Origin: Physcomitrium patens
Lineage: Eukaryota > Streptophyta > Bryopsida > Funariales > Funariaceae
Assembly (NCBI RefSeq): GCF_000002425.4
Contig: NC_037255.1
Coordinates: 13,979,626 to 14,043,625 of the forward strand
Direction: 5' to 3'
Length of the DNA stretch: 64,000 nt
In this document: positions 48,040-61,380 of the stretch, piece by piece
Position numbering within the stretch: position 1 is the stretch's first letter
How the letters are laid out: each line of letters begins with the position of its first letter
Notes under the pieces: model-generated
The model's input: only the letters and a program-made list of their open reading frames with translations
Databases searched by the model: none
Told to the model about the DNA's origin: nothing
Made by a program: the position numbers and the translations under genes

Positions 48040-48790
48040 TTTATAAGTTACAAAGTCTTATTGAAAGAAAATTCATAAAAATGGAGTCTTAGTAAGTCTT
48101 GGAAGAAATTATCTTAGTCGATTTAATATTTGTACTTATTTTTAAATATCAAGAATTAATTATTGACACTAATTTCTTTATTAACCTCTTATCTACATGT
48201 GTTACTTATCAAAATCCTATTAATGATTAGTTAATAGTTAGGAGAAGTATGAAAAAGAACTTCATGTCTTTTCACTTAATTATATAAAAAATGAGTTTTT
48301 TAGTGGATGTAAATTAATTTTTTTATTATAAAAATTTACCAAGATAGAAAAATATAGTCTTAAATAAATATTAATATTATAGAAATATTATAGAACTTTT
48401 TAAGATTTATTTAGAATTTATTTAGAATTATTTAGGAATTTTTAGAGAAGATTTTAAGTCTTTGATAAAATTGAGTTTTACTACCTTGGAAGCCATTATA
48501 AAAAAATGGAATAATATTTGAAGGCCATACAAGGTTTTTCGGCTATTTGGATATTTTTAAACATTGTGGTGAAGTTAAAAATGAAAAATTATGAATATTA
48601 CTAATAGGAAATAGAAGGACCAACAATTAGTCTGGTCCTTGTAAAAAAGGAGATGCTCAATTCCTATATGGGTTGTAGCACCTTGAATAAAGTTAAGAGT
48701 ATAAGACTAAGGCCTTGTGGCCTCTTTTAATATCCCATATACACTACATGTGAGCCTTGGTGAGACTAAAATCCTTGATCTACAAGTAAG
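48040..48790 (+). repeat. LTR-like repeat B, left copy
   Basis: It is an inverted counterpart of 50095-50690. The best match covers about 48455-48590 against the reverse complement of 50330-50470, sharing GCCATTAT, TTGAAGGC and TATTTTTAAACA in order. A second shared block carries an AAGGCC-TTGTGGCC or CGAGGCC motif near 48710 and 50195. No coding sequence. Probably LTRs of one family in opposite orientation. Confidence 0.55.
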
Positions 48791-49099
48791 TTATCTTTGA
48801 ATTAAATATTTTTACTTAATTTTTTAATTATTCACATCTTATCTTTATAATTTTATAATTTATTCATAATAATTTGGATTTATATGTTTCTTATGTCATT
48901 AAAATGATAATAAAATTTAATATTTAAAAATATATTTTAAAAATATATTTTAAAAATTTAATTAAATTTTTTATTAGATAAAAATTCAATGAATAGATTG
49001 AAGACTATTTTTATTACATACAGTTGCTAGATTATACTTATTTCACTTATTTTGTATTATTCTTTCTTTTGTTTTTATTATTACATCATCTACTTCATA
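48791..49099. other. AT-rich spacer
   Basis: Simple AT-rich DNA between repeat B and a chromovirus remnant. No feature seen. Confidence 0.4.
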
Positions 49100-49760
49100 C
49101 CACCAATTATAAAAAAAATTTAATTGATGCCATCTTCTAATTTAGATTGACAGAGGAATTTACCTTCATATACTATTAGAAATTGTTCCTACTTCCAATA
49201 AAATCACCAAACATCAAGATTCTCTTTCTATTATGATATCAAATGCATTATATCTTCCTATCTATTCAAAGTAGAATATATTATTTTTGAAGGTCTTTAT
49301 CTCTATTACATTGTCTTGAAAGCTATAATAATCATAATGTCTTATCCAGTTTTTCAATAAATGATGGCTCTTGAGTTGAATCTTTTGGCTATTGGTTTTC
49401 TATTTCTTTAACACCACAATTAGATAGAAACTACAAACAAGGATAGAAAATAGAATGTAATCTTTTTAAATTATGTTTCTTTTATAGATAAGATTTACTA
49501 TCCTTTATTTTTATTTTAATGAATGTTATTGATGAAAAGCTTTGATCTTCTCTACTATATTTGTAAGATTTTTATTGGCTTCCATGTATATTTATTAATA
49601 TCATATTTTTACCACTAAATAAGATATTTTAATCTAAGTCAATGCTGTGTGAAGTCTAAAACTTCTTCTACCTCAAATTCTTCATTATTATATATTTTTG
49701 TAAGAAGTGATAGTATTTGTCTTCTTCCTAGGATATTCATTGTCTTATATGGTGTAAGTA
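49100..49760 (-). mobile_element. Chromovirus 3' remnant with chromodomain remains (fossil)
   Basis: This parallels 22872-23700 and 42490-43320, including the segment on the - strand (about 49510-49745) that corresponds to the chromodomain in those copies. It lacks an adjoining LTR and is truncated on both sides. Broken and old. Confidence 0.5.
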
Positions 49761-50094
49761 TAAAATTTACTCCTCAACTCAAATTACATGATGGCCTCAA
49801 TTAAGAGTTACTTGTAATTGATGGTCTGAAGTGGAAGTAGCAAGAATAAGGAAAAAAGGAGAAAAATACAAAAAAACAAGTGAAACAAGTACAATCAAGC
49901 AATTATATATTATAAAATTAATCACAGTTTGTTTATATAAAAAATAAAAAATATAAGTAAAAAAAATATTTTTAAAAAATTAATTTTTTTAATCTTTTCA
50001 ATGGTATAAGAAACATGTAAATCCGAGTTATTATGAGTAATTTATGAAGGTTTAAAAATAACAAGTAAATAAATGAAAAATTAAGTAAATAAAT

Positions 50095-50690
50095 TTACCT
50101 CAAGGATAATTTGCTTAAGACATTAAGAGTTCAAGCCTCATCAAGGCTCACAAGTAATGTATATGGATTCCTAAAAAAGGCCACGAGGCCTTAGTCTTAT
50201 CTTCTTAAGTACCTTCAAGGTGCTACAATCCATATAGAACTTGTGCACTTCCCTTCTTACAAGGACTGTACTAGTTGCTGATCTTCCTATTTTTTACTAG
50301 TAAAATCCATAATTTTGTATTTTTGACTTCACTATGGTGTTTAAAAATACTCAATTAGCCTAGAAACCTCATAGAAGCCTTCAAATCTTACTCCATTTCT
50401 TCATAATGGCTCCCGAAGTGGTAAAACTTATTTTAATCAAAGTCTTGGAAATTACTCTAAAAATTTCTAAAAATTTCTATTTAAATTCTAAATAAATTCT
50501 AAAAATTCTTATAATGGTTCTATAATACTAATATCAGTTGGGAGCTATAATTTCCTATCTTTATGTTTTTTATAATAATAAAATAAATTTAAATCTTCTA
50601 TGAGGTTCTTTGTCATGCTTCTTCTAACTACTAACTAATATTTATAGTTTTTCTTATAAATAATATGTATAGATAGAAGGCCAATATAAA
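50095..50690 (-). repeat. LTR-like repeat B, right copy (inverted)
   Basis: Inverted relative to 48040-48790. Differences between the two copies are often C-to-T or G-to-A (for example CTTCGGGAGCC against CCTTGGAAGCC), as expected for decayed methylated cytosines. No coding content. Confidence 0.55.
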
Positions 50691-50899
50691 TATTGACCTT
50701 AGTAAATATCCCTCAATATTCAATAATAAGTAAAAAAAATATTAAACCAACTAAGATAATTACCTCTAAAACTTACTAAGATTCCAATTTTACAACTAAC
50801 ACTCTAATTTTCTATTTTTTTAAATATTTCTATACTATTTATCATATATTATGATTCTAAGCACTTTTAATGCATCTTTTTATCTTAAATTAACTAATG

Positions 50900-53300
50900 A
50901 GACAATTTAATAACTCATATATGGCTTAAAAAGAGACACATGAAATACAAGATGGATTTTCATAGAGTCTAATAGATGTAATCAATAAGCGATTGAATTG
51001 ACTTATTTATAAATAAGAAATTATCTAAATCTATAGTAATCCAACTTGTTATAAGGGCCAATAGTTTTAATATTGTGACAAAGTAACCATACCTTATTAC
51101 CAACATAGAAATGAGGTTGATTCTTGTAATAAGTACTCAGATTGTTTTTTTTTGTTCTTGAGCCTCTTTTAGTTGCACTTTGATTATTGTATGTAATTCA
51201 AATAAATGATTTGTCAAATCTTCTATTACAAGCTTATTAAATTTTAAAAAATCAAAAATATTAAATTATAAAAAAATAACTATAATTAGAAAAGAAAGAT
51301 ATTTATTATATAATAAAATATACCATGTTATTATAAGTAAACTTTACCAATGGCAAAAGGTTGTCGAATCATCTTATTGATAGTTGATGGTACACCTCAA
51401 ATACTATTTCAAAATTTGATTTACATGCTTTGTTTTTCCATCAATTTGAGGATGAAAAGTCAAAGATAGTTTTATGTCTATTTTTAAAATCTTAAAAAGT
51501 GTTATCTAAAATCTTGATATAAATTAAGTTTCTTTATCTGATATAATATTCTTCATTGAAGTTCTTGGTCAAATTCTCTTCAAAATATCCTTTGAGTTTA
51601 TCTAATTTATTTTATGATAAACTTTGAATTGGTCTAAATATTGGTTGAATTTTTTCTTAAAGTTCAATTAAATAGTCATAGAGATGATACTCTAAAAAAG
51701 TATCTATATTTTTTTTCTCAAATATAACTTGAAAATTTTGATATTGGCTATAAATTCTATTTGAAGTCTTTCTACTATTACAAACAAGTGTGGCATAAAT
51801 GATACAAGGTGATCATTCTCTTGCAATATGCAAAAAAGCTCTTGCATCTATAAAAACATGTTTGGTTATATTAGACTTATGACTTTTTACATAATTAACT
51901 ACATCCTTAGTTATACTTTGAAAAAAATCAAGACTATAAGAAATCTAATCTATTTAAGGATTATATTTTTTTAAGCATGATAAATCTAAAATAATTAGAT
52001 TAAAAAGAGATCAAATAATATTAAATATTATAAAACTATTATGACCATTAGTTACTACTTTTAAAAGAAATATTTCATGAATAAAATCTTTAGAGGACAA
52101 TGGACAATTATCTATGATTTTTACATGAATAGATTTTATTTTATTTTATTAAAAGTATGTTATGTCATTCAACAAATTCTTCATTTAAAAAACAAGTTGA
52201 GGCTCCTGAATGTAGCAAGAAACAAGCTTTGTGATATCTAAGTCCTAAAATAAAATTTATTACAAAACAAAAAAAGGGTTTTGAGAAGAGAATAGCACCT
52301 TTATTATGTGTTGTACAAGGTCTAGTCACATAATTCCTGTTACAACTGGAAAAACTTGTTTTTTTACATAATATCTGCATTGATAATTATACATCTCATT
52401 TTGAGATTATATCACTTCTTTGGTCAATGTTGAGCAATGTACTTTGGTTCTCTACAATATAAAGACAATTATTTTTGACAATAACAAGTCTTTTCTTGCT
52501 TAATAAGAGATTTGAAATATACCATAATAATTTGCATGTCTTCTATTTTGAAATATATCTATTGAAAAGATTTTGGTACTACCATTGAATTCTAATAATG
52601 TTAAAGCCTACTTATGCGATTTTTAGAACGAAATTCAAAAAGTTGATTATCATACTTTATAACAAAATCAATTTCTTAACTCAATATTTGAAGATCAAGT
52701 AAATTAAGAATAAATTTTTTTTATTTCATATTATAATCTATAAAGAAATTGGCTAATAAATATAATATTATCTCACTAGATATTAATTGTAAGTTGTCTA
52801 AATTGTGAATCATATAATGTTACATATTGATTTTTTTTGTTGAAAAATACAAATCTTGTTTGTTGCAATACAAATTATATTATATTTTCTATATATAAAT
52901 TAAAATTCTACCATAAAAGCTTTTAAATTATCTAATATTAGATTTTATTACTAAAAAAAATAAAAACCATAATAATATAAAATTAAAAAATAGTATTTTA
53001 ATAAACCTAACTTATGATCCTATAATTAGATAGATTTTAGATTGAAGTTCAATTGCAAGTTATACTTGATTGATGAATCCTTAAAACTTTGATTTTGTAC
53101 CATCAAACTTCTTAGGTAAGGTAATTTTTGGTTTTCTAGCACTTGAATGGTGTTCTACTATAGGAGAAGGAACATGATTTGGTGCTTATATTAAAGTAGC
53201 TCCAATCATCTCTATATCTCTATTTTCTATTATTCTTGTTCTTCTTTATAGTAATAAATTGGATTGATGGATCTCAAGCATTAACTTTCTTAATTGTTTT
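50900..53300 (-). mobile_element. Second chromovirus internal region (fossil)
   Basis: The - strand order mirrors the element at 42-46 kb. Integrase-side sequence is at about 50920-51560, parallel to 43260-43900. RT-side remains are at about 51560-51900, and a protease segment (HSGASTCFLNEEFVE) is at about 52165-52215. The middle of pol appears to be missing. Further - strand sequence up to about 53300 may be gag. Heavily broken. Confidence 0.55.
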
Positions 53301-53639
53301 TCAATTTATACCATTATATTCTTCATTTTGACAAGCTTTACTATAATAATACTTAGAAGTAAAAAAATACCTAATATAGCTCAAGACAAATAAAAAAAAG
53401 AACTTGAAAATAAAGAAAATACTAAAAATAATATCAATTTAGAAGAAGATAATTTATAAATTCAAATATGCTTATGTCTTATTAAAAAAATGAGACAATC
53501 TATTCTTAATGAAGAAAAGACAAAGTTCTAATATTATAAGTGCACTCTCATCAATTTATCATAGACAAGAACTTGATGAAAGTAAATAAATAAGTGAGAT
53601 TTTTTCAAAAAAGTATGAAAAAATAGAAATAAAGAAGTA

Positions 53640-54113
53640 TGTATATCAAAAAGAAATTAAAATGGATATTACTAAAAAAAAAATAAAATAAAATAAAAAA
53701 ATTAGAGGCTTCTTGAAACTAGTGTAGAAGCAAGAAAAGAATTCATAAAAATAAAGAAGGCTTTACTCTTACCTCTATATATACTATCTACTTGAGAATT
53801 AGGTAACAACATTCTATAGAACCTCCAAAATGTGTTGACTTTGCATGATATGTATCTTAACTTGTAAAGCAAGTTTTTCATATAGGCACCATATAGTTAG
53901 CTTGGTCTACAAGCTATCAACATGTATAGTATGTGGTTAACTTGTAGACTAAGTTTCTAATCTATCAATCAATTATAAACATATGTAAAGTCAAATTAGC
54001 CTCTATGAAGCTTCTAAAAAGCTTCTCTAAAAGATATTATAAAACTAATATACTTTTATCTACTTCTATCTATTCATATTACCTATATAACAATTACAAT
54101 AAATATATGTCCA
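53640..54113 (-). mobile_element. Chromovirus LTR, copy 3 (fossil)
   Basis: It aligns with LTR copies 1 and 2 from about 53640 onward and ends TATGTCCA at 54113. It sits on the upstream (5') side of the second chromovirus, whose pol is on the - strand, so it would be its 5' LTR. Its left edge is approximate. Confidence 0.55.
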
Positions 54114-54761
54114 TGATACTACAATCTTTATGTTACTATTGTAAACAAAAATAAACTTTGTTTGTATAATCTCATAATTTTGGCTATCATTTGTCCACAA
54201 GCCACTCCATTCTAAGACATCAATTAAATCCTTAAAAACAAAGATGTTGCCAATACCTCTACATTATCATGCAATTATAATCACAAATTAAATCTTGCAC
54301 ACTTCTTTAAGATTGTGATAGCACATATTATCACCTCAACATAAAAAAGAAATATAATTATGAAGCATCATGTCTCATTAGCAACAAAAATTGTGGTTAT
54401 TGTGATGGCATTTAATAAACTTCAAATCAATATAGTTTTTTATAAAAACATCCCTCACCACAAGTTTTTAATCTCATACTTAACTCATGTTAGCACTTCT
54501 CACACTATCTGTCTTATACTTCACATTGCACCATTGCCTTCTCATGATCTTAATCACTTTTGTACTTCAAGGATCTTACATTAGTATTCTTCTATAAGCA
54601 AATTAAATTTATGTCAAAGATCATAATAAATATTTATCTTTTGATTTAAGCTAACAAGAAAATTAATTAAGAAAGGTTAGTTTACAACTCATTTATGAGT
54701 AAGTTGTGATATTTATGGCAAGACTTACACTCACATCATATCATTGGCCTAATTCTTATAA

Positions 54762-54801
<40 letters not shown>
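54114..54801. other. AT-rich spacer with (AT)n run
   Basis: No domain was recognised. A pure AT dinucleotide run lies at 54769-54800, in the same relation to the R repeat as the run in copy 2. An open frame at 54360-54584 matches nothing. Confidence 0.45.
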
Positions 54802-54808
<7 letters not shown>

Positions 54809-56080
54809 AAATATTAATAATCTTAATTTTTTTATAAATAGTAGTTTTTAAAAAAATCAAAAATTCTAAAAATATTAAAAATAGAAAATCTAAAAAAATC
54901 TTAAATAAATCCAAAATAAATCCTAATCAACTTTAATTTAATCTTAATCAAAATCCTAATAAACCTTAACCAAATCCAAGGTCAAATCCTAATTAAAATC
55001 CTATTTGAAATCTTAATGAATCTTAACTAAATCCTAAATCAAATCCTAATAAAATCTTAAACAAATCCTAAACCATAACCATAGATCAAATCCTAATAAA
55101 ATCCAAAATCATAAACAATTCCAAGAAAATTCCAAGTAAATTTCAATCAATTATTGTAGCTATTTGAAATTTCAATAAATATCAATTGAAGTGTAGATCT
55201 TAACTAAAATTTTACTTAGACTTCAAATAGTAAGTAATTAATAAGAATTTTTTTTTAAAAAAAGAATCAAACTTATCAATTGCAAGAAAATCTTCCAAAA
55301 TCTCTTAGTCATTAGCCACCTTCTTTCTCAAACTCAAATGCTGATCTTTCAACGCCAATTTTTTCTTGTTGAATCATTGAATTTCTCCAAAAATTGGATC
55401 ATATATAGATATTAAAGTCGTAGGTGAGCTCTCCAAATTTTACTCCAATCCAACTAGAAAATATTGCTAGATCTCAGAATCACTCAATGACCTTAAATTT
55501 CAAATTTTTTAGACTATAATCCACAAAAATCCTCATATGCTTCAATCTAACTTTTAGATTAACCTCAAAAATTTTATACATATCAACAACAAGTACAACA
55601 ATAATCTATCTAAATTTCACCTATACACATACCACAAAATTCAAGGATTTATTTCTCAAAATCTAAACGCATTGAAAATATTACTAATTTTGAAAATCCC
55701 TAAAACTCTGAATATTGATTCAAATAAAATAAAATCAATGTCTAAAAATCTCTCCTCAAATTTTCTCTCAAATCTTATTTTTTAATTTACAAAAGAATCT
55801 TAGAATCACTATAGGCATGTAATTTTGTGCCTTAGGATCTAATTTTGACTCAAGTTAATAATCAGTCCTCTCTAGGTATCAAATTTTAGTAATTTGATGT
55901 ATTTTTTTATTTTAACTTATTATTGACTATCTCTTAAAAATACCTATATCAATTACTTATCTCATTTACTTTGATTTGGCTCATTTATGCCTCTACAAAG
56001 TAAATAAAGTTTCTTCTATGAAAGGTAGCATTAAGACTAAATTTTTTACTATCTTTCTATAATTTATTATTGTTTCTCTA
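54802..56080 (-). repeat. R repeat copy 4 (inverted)
   Basis: The reverse complement aligns with R copies 2 and 3, including the AGGATTTGATTA array (here as TAATCAAATCCT-type motifs at about 54890-55130). It is continuous across the place where copy 2 is split. It shows that the R family occurs in both orientations in this block. Confidence 0.6.
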
Positions 56081-56099
56081 CTATATCTTTCTACTAGGT

Positions 56100-57310
56100 T
56101 CTTCTATAATAACATCTATTTTTTAATTTTTTACCATATAATTTTGTTACTACATGACAATGCCTTACTTAAACAACAACATAAAGAATACAACAATAAA
56201 TCTAAGCAAAAAAAAATTTGTGGAAACATTAGCATTAATACAATTTCAATCAATACTACACTATTCTAATGCAATCCTAGAGAGGTGGATTGAAAGACGG
56301 CCATCCATAGTATGCATTTATAATAAGAAATTCTAAGACATACTATTTAAAAATTGATTTTGGTAGAAGCAATGCAAAGAACAAGATTATTGAGCATCAA
56401 AGATGTCAATTAAGCTACAATTGACAAATATATAGGCTTTACTATATTATTATAGGTTTAGCTTAATAAAGCATAAATGGCATTACAGAAGTTGTAAAAT
56501 ACACCTTCTATCTTTACAAGCATCAAAGATCTAAAAGATGTATAGTAAAGAGCAACAACATATGTCTAAAGTTGGAGGAATATGATTGCATTATAGTACA
56601 ATGTAAAGATGAGGTTGCAATGCTTGCATATGAATATACAATTATAAAAGAGGAAATACATGAATTACAAGATAAACTCCTAATAGCAGAGCACAAATAA
56701 AATAGCTTAGATACTATAAAGAATATTATATAAGCTTAAATAAAAGAGCTATAAGTAATAAAAATGGAGTTATATGATACAAAGAAAGTGATTGAGTCTA
56801 TGATTAAAGAATTACAATTTCAGTTCAAAAAAACAATCTAAACAATAGTTGGATTTATAGGTAGGAAATTTTAACAAATACTAAAAGAATAAGGTTGGAC
56901 AAAGTCATCTTAGCTCATTGTCAACACCAATAATAGATAAAGATGGCTTGTGCAAAAGTCACTACTACAAGACATCCACATCTCCGAATCATATCTTTAG
57001 TACCTATGCAAAAGTATAAATTCACTACACAATTCTTTTGATAGAGCAATAAATTACAAGGATAGATTATAAATCTTAGATAGCACTTCAAATCTTGATT
57101 GTAGCTTGTAAGAAATCTATGATGCTTCCTAACATAAGGAACAAATGCTAATAGATTGACATAGGCAGTAATTTATAAAAATAACAACCTAATACATGTT
57201 CAATAATGAAGATTATAGGAGCAACTTAGACAAATAGATTAAGGATGTGGAGCTTGAAAAAAATTTAATTTTGAAACATTTCACTAAACATCCTCAATTT
57301 AGGTAATTAT
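56100..57310 (+). mobile_element. Retroelement accessory-ORF-like fragment (fossil, tentative)
   Basis: On the + strand a segment near 56154-56336 contains FVETLALIQFQSILHYSNAI and ERWIERRPS. Lys/Glu-rich coiled-coil-like sequence follows at about 56580-56850. It is broken and its family is not recognised. It sits among retroelement remains, so a decayed accessory ORF is the likeliest reading. It could also be a decayed host gene fragment. Confidence 0.3.
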
Positions 57311-58670
57311 ATGATATAACTATAAATATGGTATCTTATTTATTTTGTAGCAAATTAAAAATTGGCCAATTTTTTATGTATACATCTATATATTATACAT
57401 ATAAGCAAAATATTATTGCATGCATCAAAGCTTGGTTATTGCAATACAATAACTACATAATAGTAAACAACTATCTTTCAACATTCAATCTTTTTTTCAC
57501 AAAAATATGCCAAAAATATCTTCATATTATCCATATCTTGAAAACAAGATGTAACATATCTTAAAGAATAAAATATTATCCACATAAACAATCTGTTATC
57601 TATTAGAACAATCTCATATCCACTAAAATAATTAATTGGTATAAGATTAAAGAAACAAGCAGAAAGATAAAAGCAACATTAACAATGCTCCTACAAAATG
57701 GAAAGGCATTTTTCAAGTATAAGCTAGCGATGATGACTATTAAAGAATTGGAGTGGTACCATAGTAGTAGTCAAGAATTAGTAGAATAAAGTATTGTATT
57801 ACCAAATAGTAGAACTTCAAGATAGAGTAGTACTAAGGTGGATGCTATATAATTCCAAATCTTGGTAATAAAATAGCTCATTTATAAATTAAAATATGTT
57901 GTTGATTGTGGTTGTCATCAAGTTTTTTCTTGTACTTGCTTACAACATCTAAAGCTTAAAGAAAAAAATACATAAAAAACTTAAGATAGCAAAAAATTTA
58001 AAATTTTGATGCTAATATATTGATCCTATTAAATTCTATGTTTTATAAGAGTACAATAATAAATAAAATTTTGATTTTATAGAAAGATATGAAGTTATAA
58101 TAGAATAATATAATAGAAAAATATGATTTATTCCAAATGTCCAAACAAGATAAAATTTTATCTTCTACCATATTTATTAAAAATATTGAATTGTGCATTA
58201 TTGAAATTTTTCAAAAAAAATTATTATACTAGGCCTTAATGGAATAGTCTTATTAGTCATGCATTGAAGTTCCAAAAAACCAAGAAAATAATTATAATAG
58301 ATATGTAAATAATTCAGCATTATCAATTATGAAAAAGAGCTTGTAAAGCAATATTTATGAAACATACACCATTGAATTGTCAATACAATAAAAGAAAATA
58401 AAAACACAGTGAAAATAAGGGGTTGCAGAGTAGAACAAAGAATTGTTTCTTTGTTTTTTGAACGAGTAAGTTGAGCAATTTTAATTTTCCAATCCATGGT
58501 AAGCACTACAGGAATGACAGTCAACAAGCACACAATCAATTCCTTTTGAGCTAATGAATCCAGGTATCCTACAGCTTTTCAGAATAAGTGATCATGATGA
58601 ACTACATCTAATTGTTTCAGTTCTGATCGACAACCAACTGGTTTGTTCTTCCGCATCATCTGTGCCGATT
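57311..58670. other. AT-rich tail of the repeat block
   Basis: No recognisable coding or repeat structure. Composition rises toward gene-like values from about 58350-58480. Confidence 0.45.
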
Positions 58671-58673
58671 CAT

Positions 58674-58970
58674 TCATGAAGATGACACCCTCTCACGTTC
58701 TCCTTGTTCCTCTTCAGATGGATTGAGCACGTTTTCCCTGCAATGTTTGCACATTACAAACGCCATACTTGGAGTCTGCCCATCCTCTGAGCTGTCATAG
58801 ACTGGGTCACTGCAGCAAGGACGCTTTTCTTCACTCATTTGTGGGAACAGTTTCACATGTTGATCTCTCAGTGATGCAGCTTGCATTGAAAACCTGGCTC
58901 CGCCTTGTCGATGCCTCATTCTATGCTGTTTTTCGAGCTCTTGAGTTGGGTCCAAGTTCTGAAACCCTGT
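58674..58970 (-). CDS. Possible exon of an unrecognised - strand gene
   Basis: The - strand is open for over 90 codons here. It starts after a plausible acceptor (GGTTTCAG at about 58964-58971) or at an ATG at 58955. It has a charged composition, two Cys pairs (RPCCSD and MCKHC) and an acidic Glu-rich tail (NPSEEEQGERERVSSS). The two Cys pairs might bind a metal, but there is no family match I can name. The opposite strand is also open over part of it, so coding status is uncertain. Confidence 0.3.
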   Translation of the reverse strand, partial: TGFQNLDPTQELEKQHRMRHRQGGARFSMQAASLRDQHVKLFPQMSEEKRPCCSDPVYDSSEDGQTPSMAFVMCKHCRENVLNPSEEEQGERERVSSS

Positions 58971-61380
58971 CCTTGGAATATAAGTTCACGGAGCTGGACT
59001 GGATGATGGTTCCACTGGGACCCTGATATTAGTATTCCAACCCTGGATCGTAAAAGTAGAAAGTAGAAAAGGTTATTAAGAAAGAATGCTCAAACTTGTT
59101 AATCAACAGGAACTTTACGGAACTTTCGACACTTTTAAGTTTGGTATTCCTGAACCTGGCGATTTTTCTCTCTTGAATAGCATTTATGATTTGGAACCGA
59201 AATATCCTGATAACCAAAAGTGTGCCTGTCACTCATCGTATCAATTTGTTCTTGCACAGTATTGCAAACCCCTTGAGTCCACCCCTCCCGACCTACACGT
59301 TTGTTTGTTTGAGTTTCCTTGGATCAGGCCCTCTCTGACCCCTCGTTATCCCTTTGTGTTAGTCGAGAGCTTCAATTTTCTCCAGAAATTCAATGTTTCA
59401 CAGCTTACAGTCAGTTCAGTGTATCTCATGTTGATTTCCTGTTTCTGCGCCTCTTTGCCAACCTGGAATTGAATGGTGGACTGCGACTATCACACTGCTC
59501 TAAGTGTAGCAGATTTTAGATCCACTAAATTGGGAAGTGATATCCCACTTTTACAAGAATCAGTTCTCTCTGATTTGGGAGAGAATGCCTCTGAAGTTAC
59601 CAGGTATTTGATTCTGGCATTTGAGAACAGCCTTCAGACAGGAACAAGAGCGCTTTGTGTCGTCAAACGTCTAAGTCTTGCTTTGAATTGCTCCTGCGTG
59701 TCCTTTCTGCACAACAACAACGCAAGCCGAAGGGAAGTTGCCGACTAGACTTTAGTTAAGGGTTAAATTTTATCCAGTGGAACTCTAGGGGTGAGTTTTG
59801 AACATGATTCAGAGGTGTGATTGGCTTAGTGTTCAACTTTTCGTTAACAATCTTCATACTTTTCTTCCTAGCGCTCCATCTAAAGAGTTGGTTACGTTTC
59901 ATTGTCCTTTGCAATGGTTAATGCCCCTTCACCAACATAGAAGGCATATCTAGGTTTTCAACACATAGCCAATTGACAGCTGATCCTCTCGGCTAATTTA
60001 GTGGCTCGGGTGCAAAAAATTGAATCGACATGCAGTCATTTTCGATTCCATTTCCAGCTCTACAATGCGGCAAACAACCAGCAATTTCTGTATTAGCTTT
60101 CTTGCGATGTTCCTATTTCTAGAGAGAAAAAGCCACGTTCTGGTTTGACTAATTTGAAAAAAAAATTCAGCTACTAGTAGTTTTGCAGAGCAGAAAAAGT
60201 TTGACCTCCTGTGGATCATATGCGTAATTGTCGGCTTGATATGATTCATGTCAAGCTTTCTCCTAAGAGGTCTGAAAATAAAGAACACACTATGCAGCCA
60301 TTAAAGGGTTTGCAGTCCACCAGCACACAAATTTCTCTACAAAGTACAATGATTAGAACCATACCCCTAACCCTGACATACATGGTAGTCTGCTGCAGTT
60401 GGGAGTAGTACACTAAGAATCAGACATGCAACACAAGAGACTCCTGTAAAAACTCAATTCCACCTGGTAACTTTCGTAGAAGGATAACAACCCCTTGTAT
60501 AAGAGGAAGCATGCCCTACAAACACATACGACCAAGTAGATAATGATGTAGTGTATCTCAAATTTTAATTCTAGATCGTGCAATACCCGTAGATGATGTC
60601 CACGTTTCCGATACTACCTGACCCGCAAGTAATTGAAGGGCTCCTGTCTACTCCCTTACCAAAATTTAGCTGCAATACGGCAAAACATGACAGATACTTC
60701 TTACTCCCAGCTCAGACGCCACTAATAAAACAAAATTGATGTAAGTTTTCGAATCCAGTCATTTATTTAGCTCCGGTGTATCTTAGTCCTTCTGTTCTTC
60801 TGAACTTAAAAAGATGTCGAACCGGCGTGTCTCCACAAACTGAGCCCGACTTACCAAATGCGTGGATCATCAGAGCAGCAAATGACATTGCATGTGTGTA
60901 AGTACGCCACTTTTTGTTCATACCACAACTGTACTAACTCTTCAAGAGGGTAGAGACATCACATTTGTTGTTACGATACCTGGAATCCACCTTCACCTGC
61001 TCCGTTAAAGACAGCTTCTCCTCGTCCTCTGCCTCTGATGATCACCCACAAACAGATCATTCGTCGTGACCATCAGTTTTCATGTCAAGTGTCAAGTCTC
61101 GATCAATTAATAACATGCATGGCGAGGTCCTTGCGGAGAGACAGCAGTTTGACAGCTTGAAACTGCTCATCTTGGAGCCATACAAGACCTCTTTAGCCTA
61201 CGTCGCAGCGCAAGAAACTAATTTTAAGTGGAGATGTCCCTTCAATTGCTCCATGTCTTGTAATGCATTCTACAGCGGCAAATAATTTCGATGGCCGTTG
61301 CACATGAGCAGTTCTCATTTTTCCCAAAATCTTCACAAATCTCTCAAAAAGAATCTGAATACTAAACCATGAGGATTAGA
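58971..61380. other. GC-richer island without recognisable genes
   Basis: Composition is like that of the gene block, with several short open frames on both strands (for instance + strand 59086-59472 and 59473-59748). None resembles a known domain, and splice-compatible chains were not convincing. It may hold untranslated exons, introns or a long noncoding transcript. Confidence 0.4.

Noticed and set aside
59086-59472. 128-codon + strand frame in the right-hand island
   Set aside because: It has no domain, overlaps other open frames and has no convincing splice partners. Kept only as part of an unassigned island.
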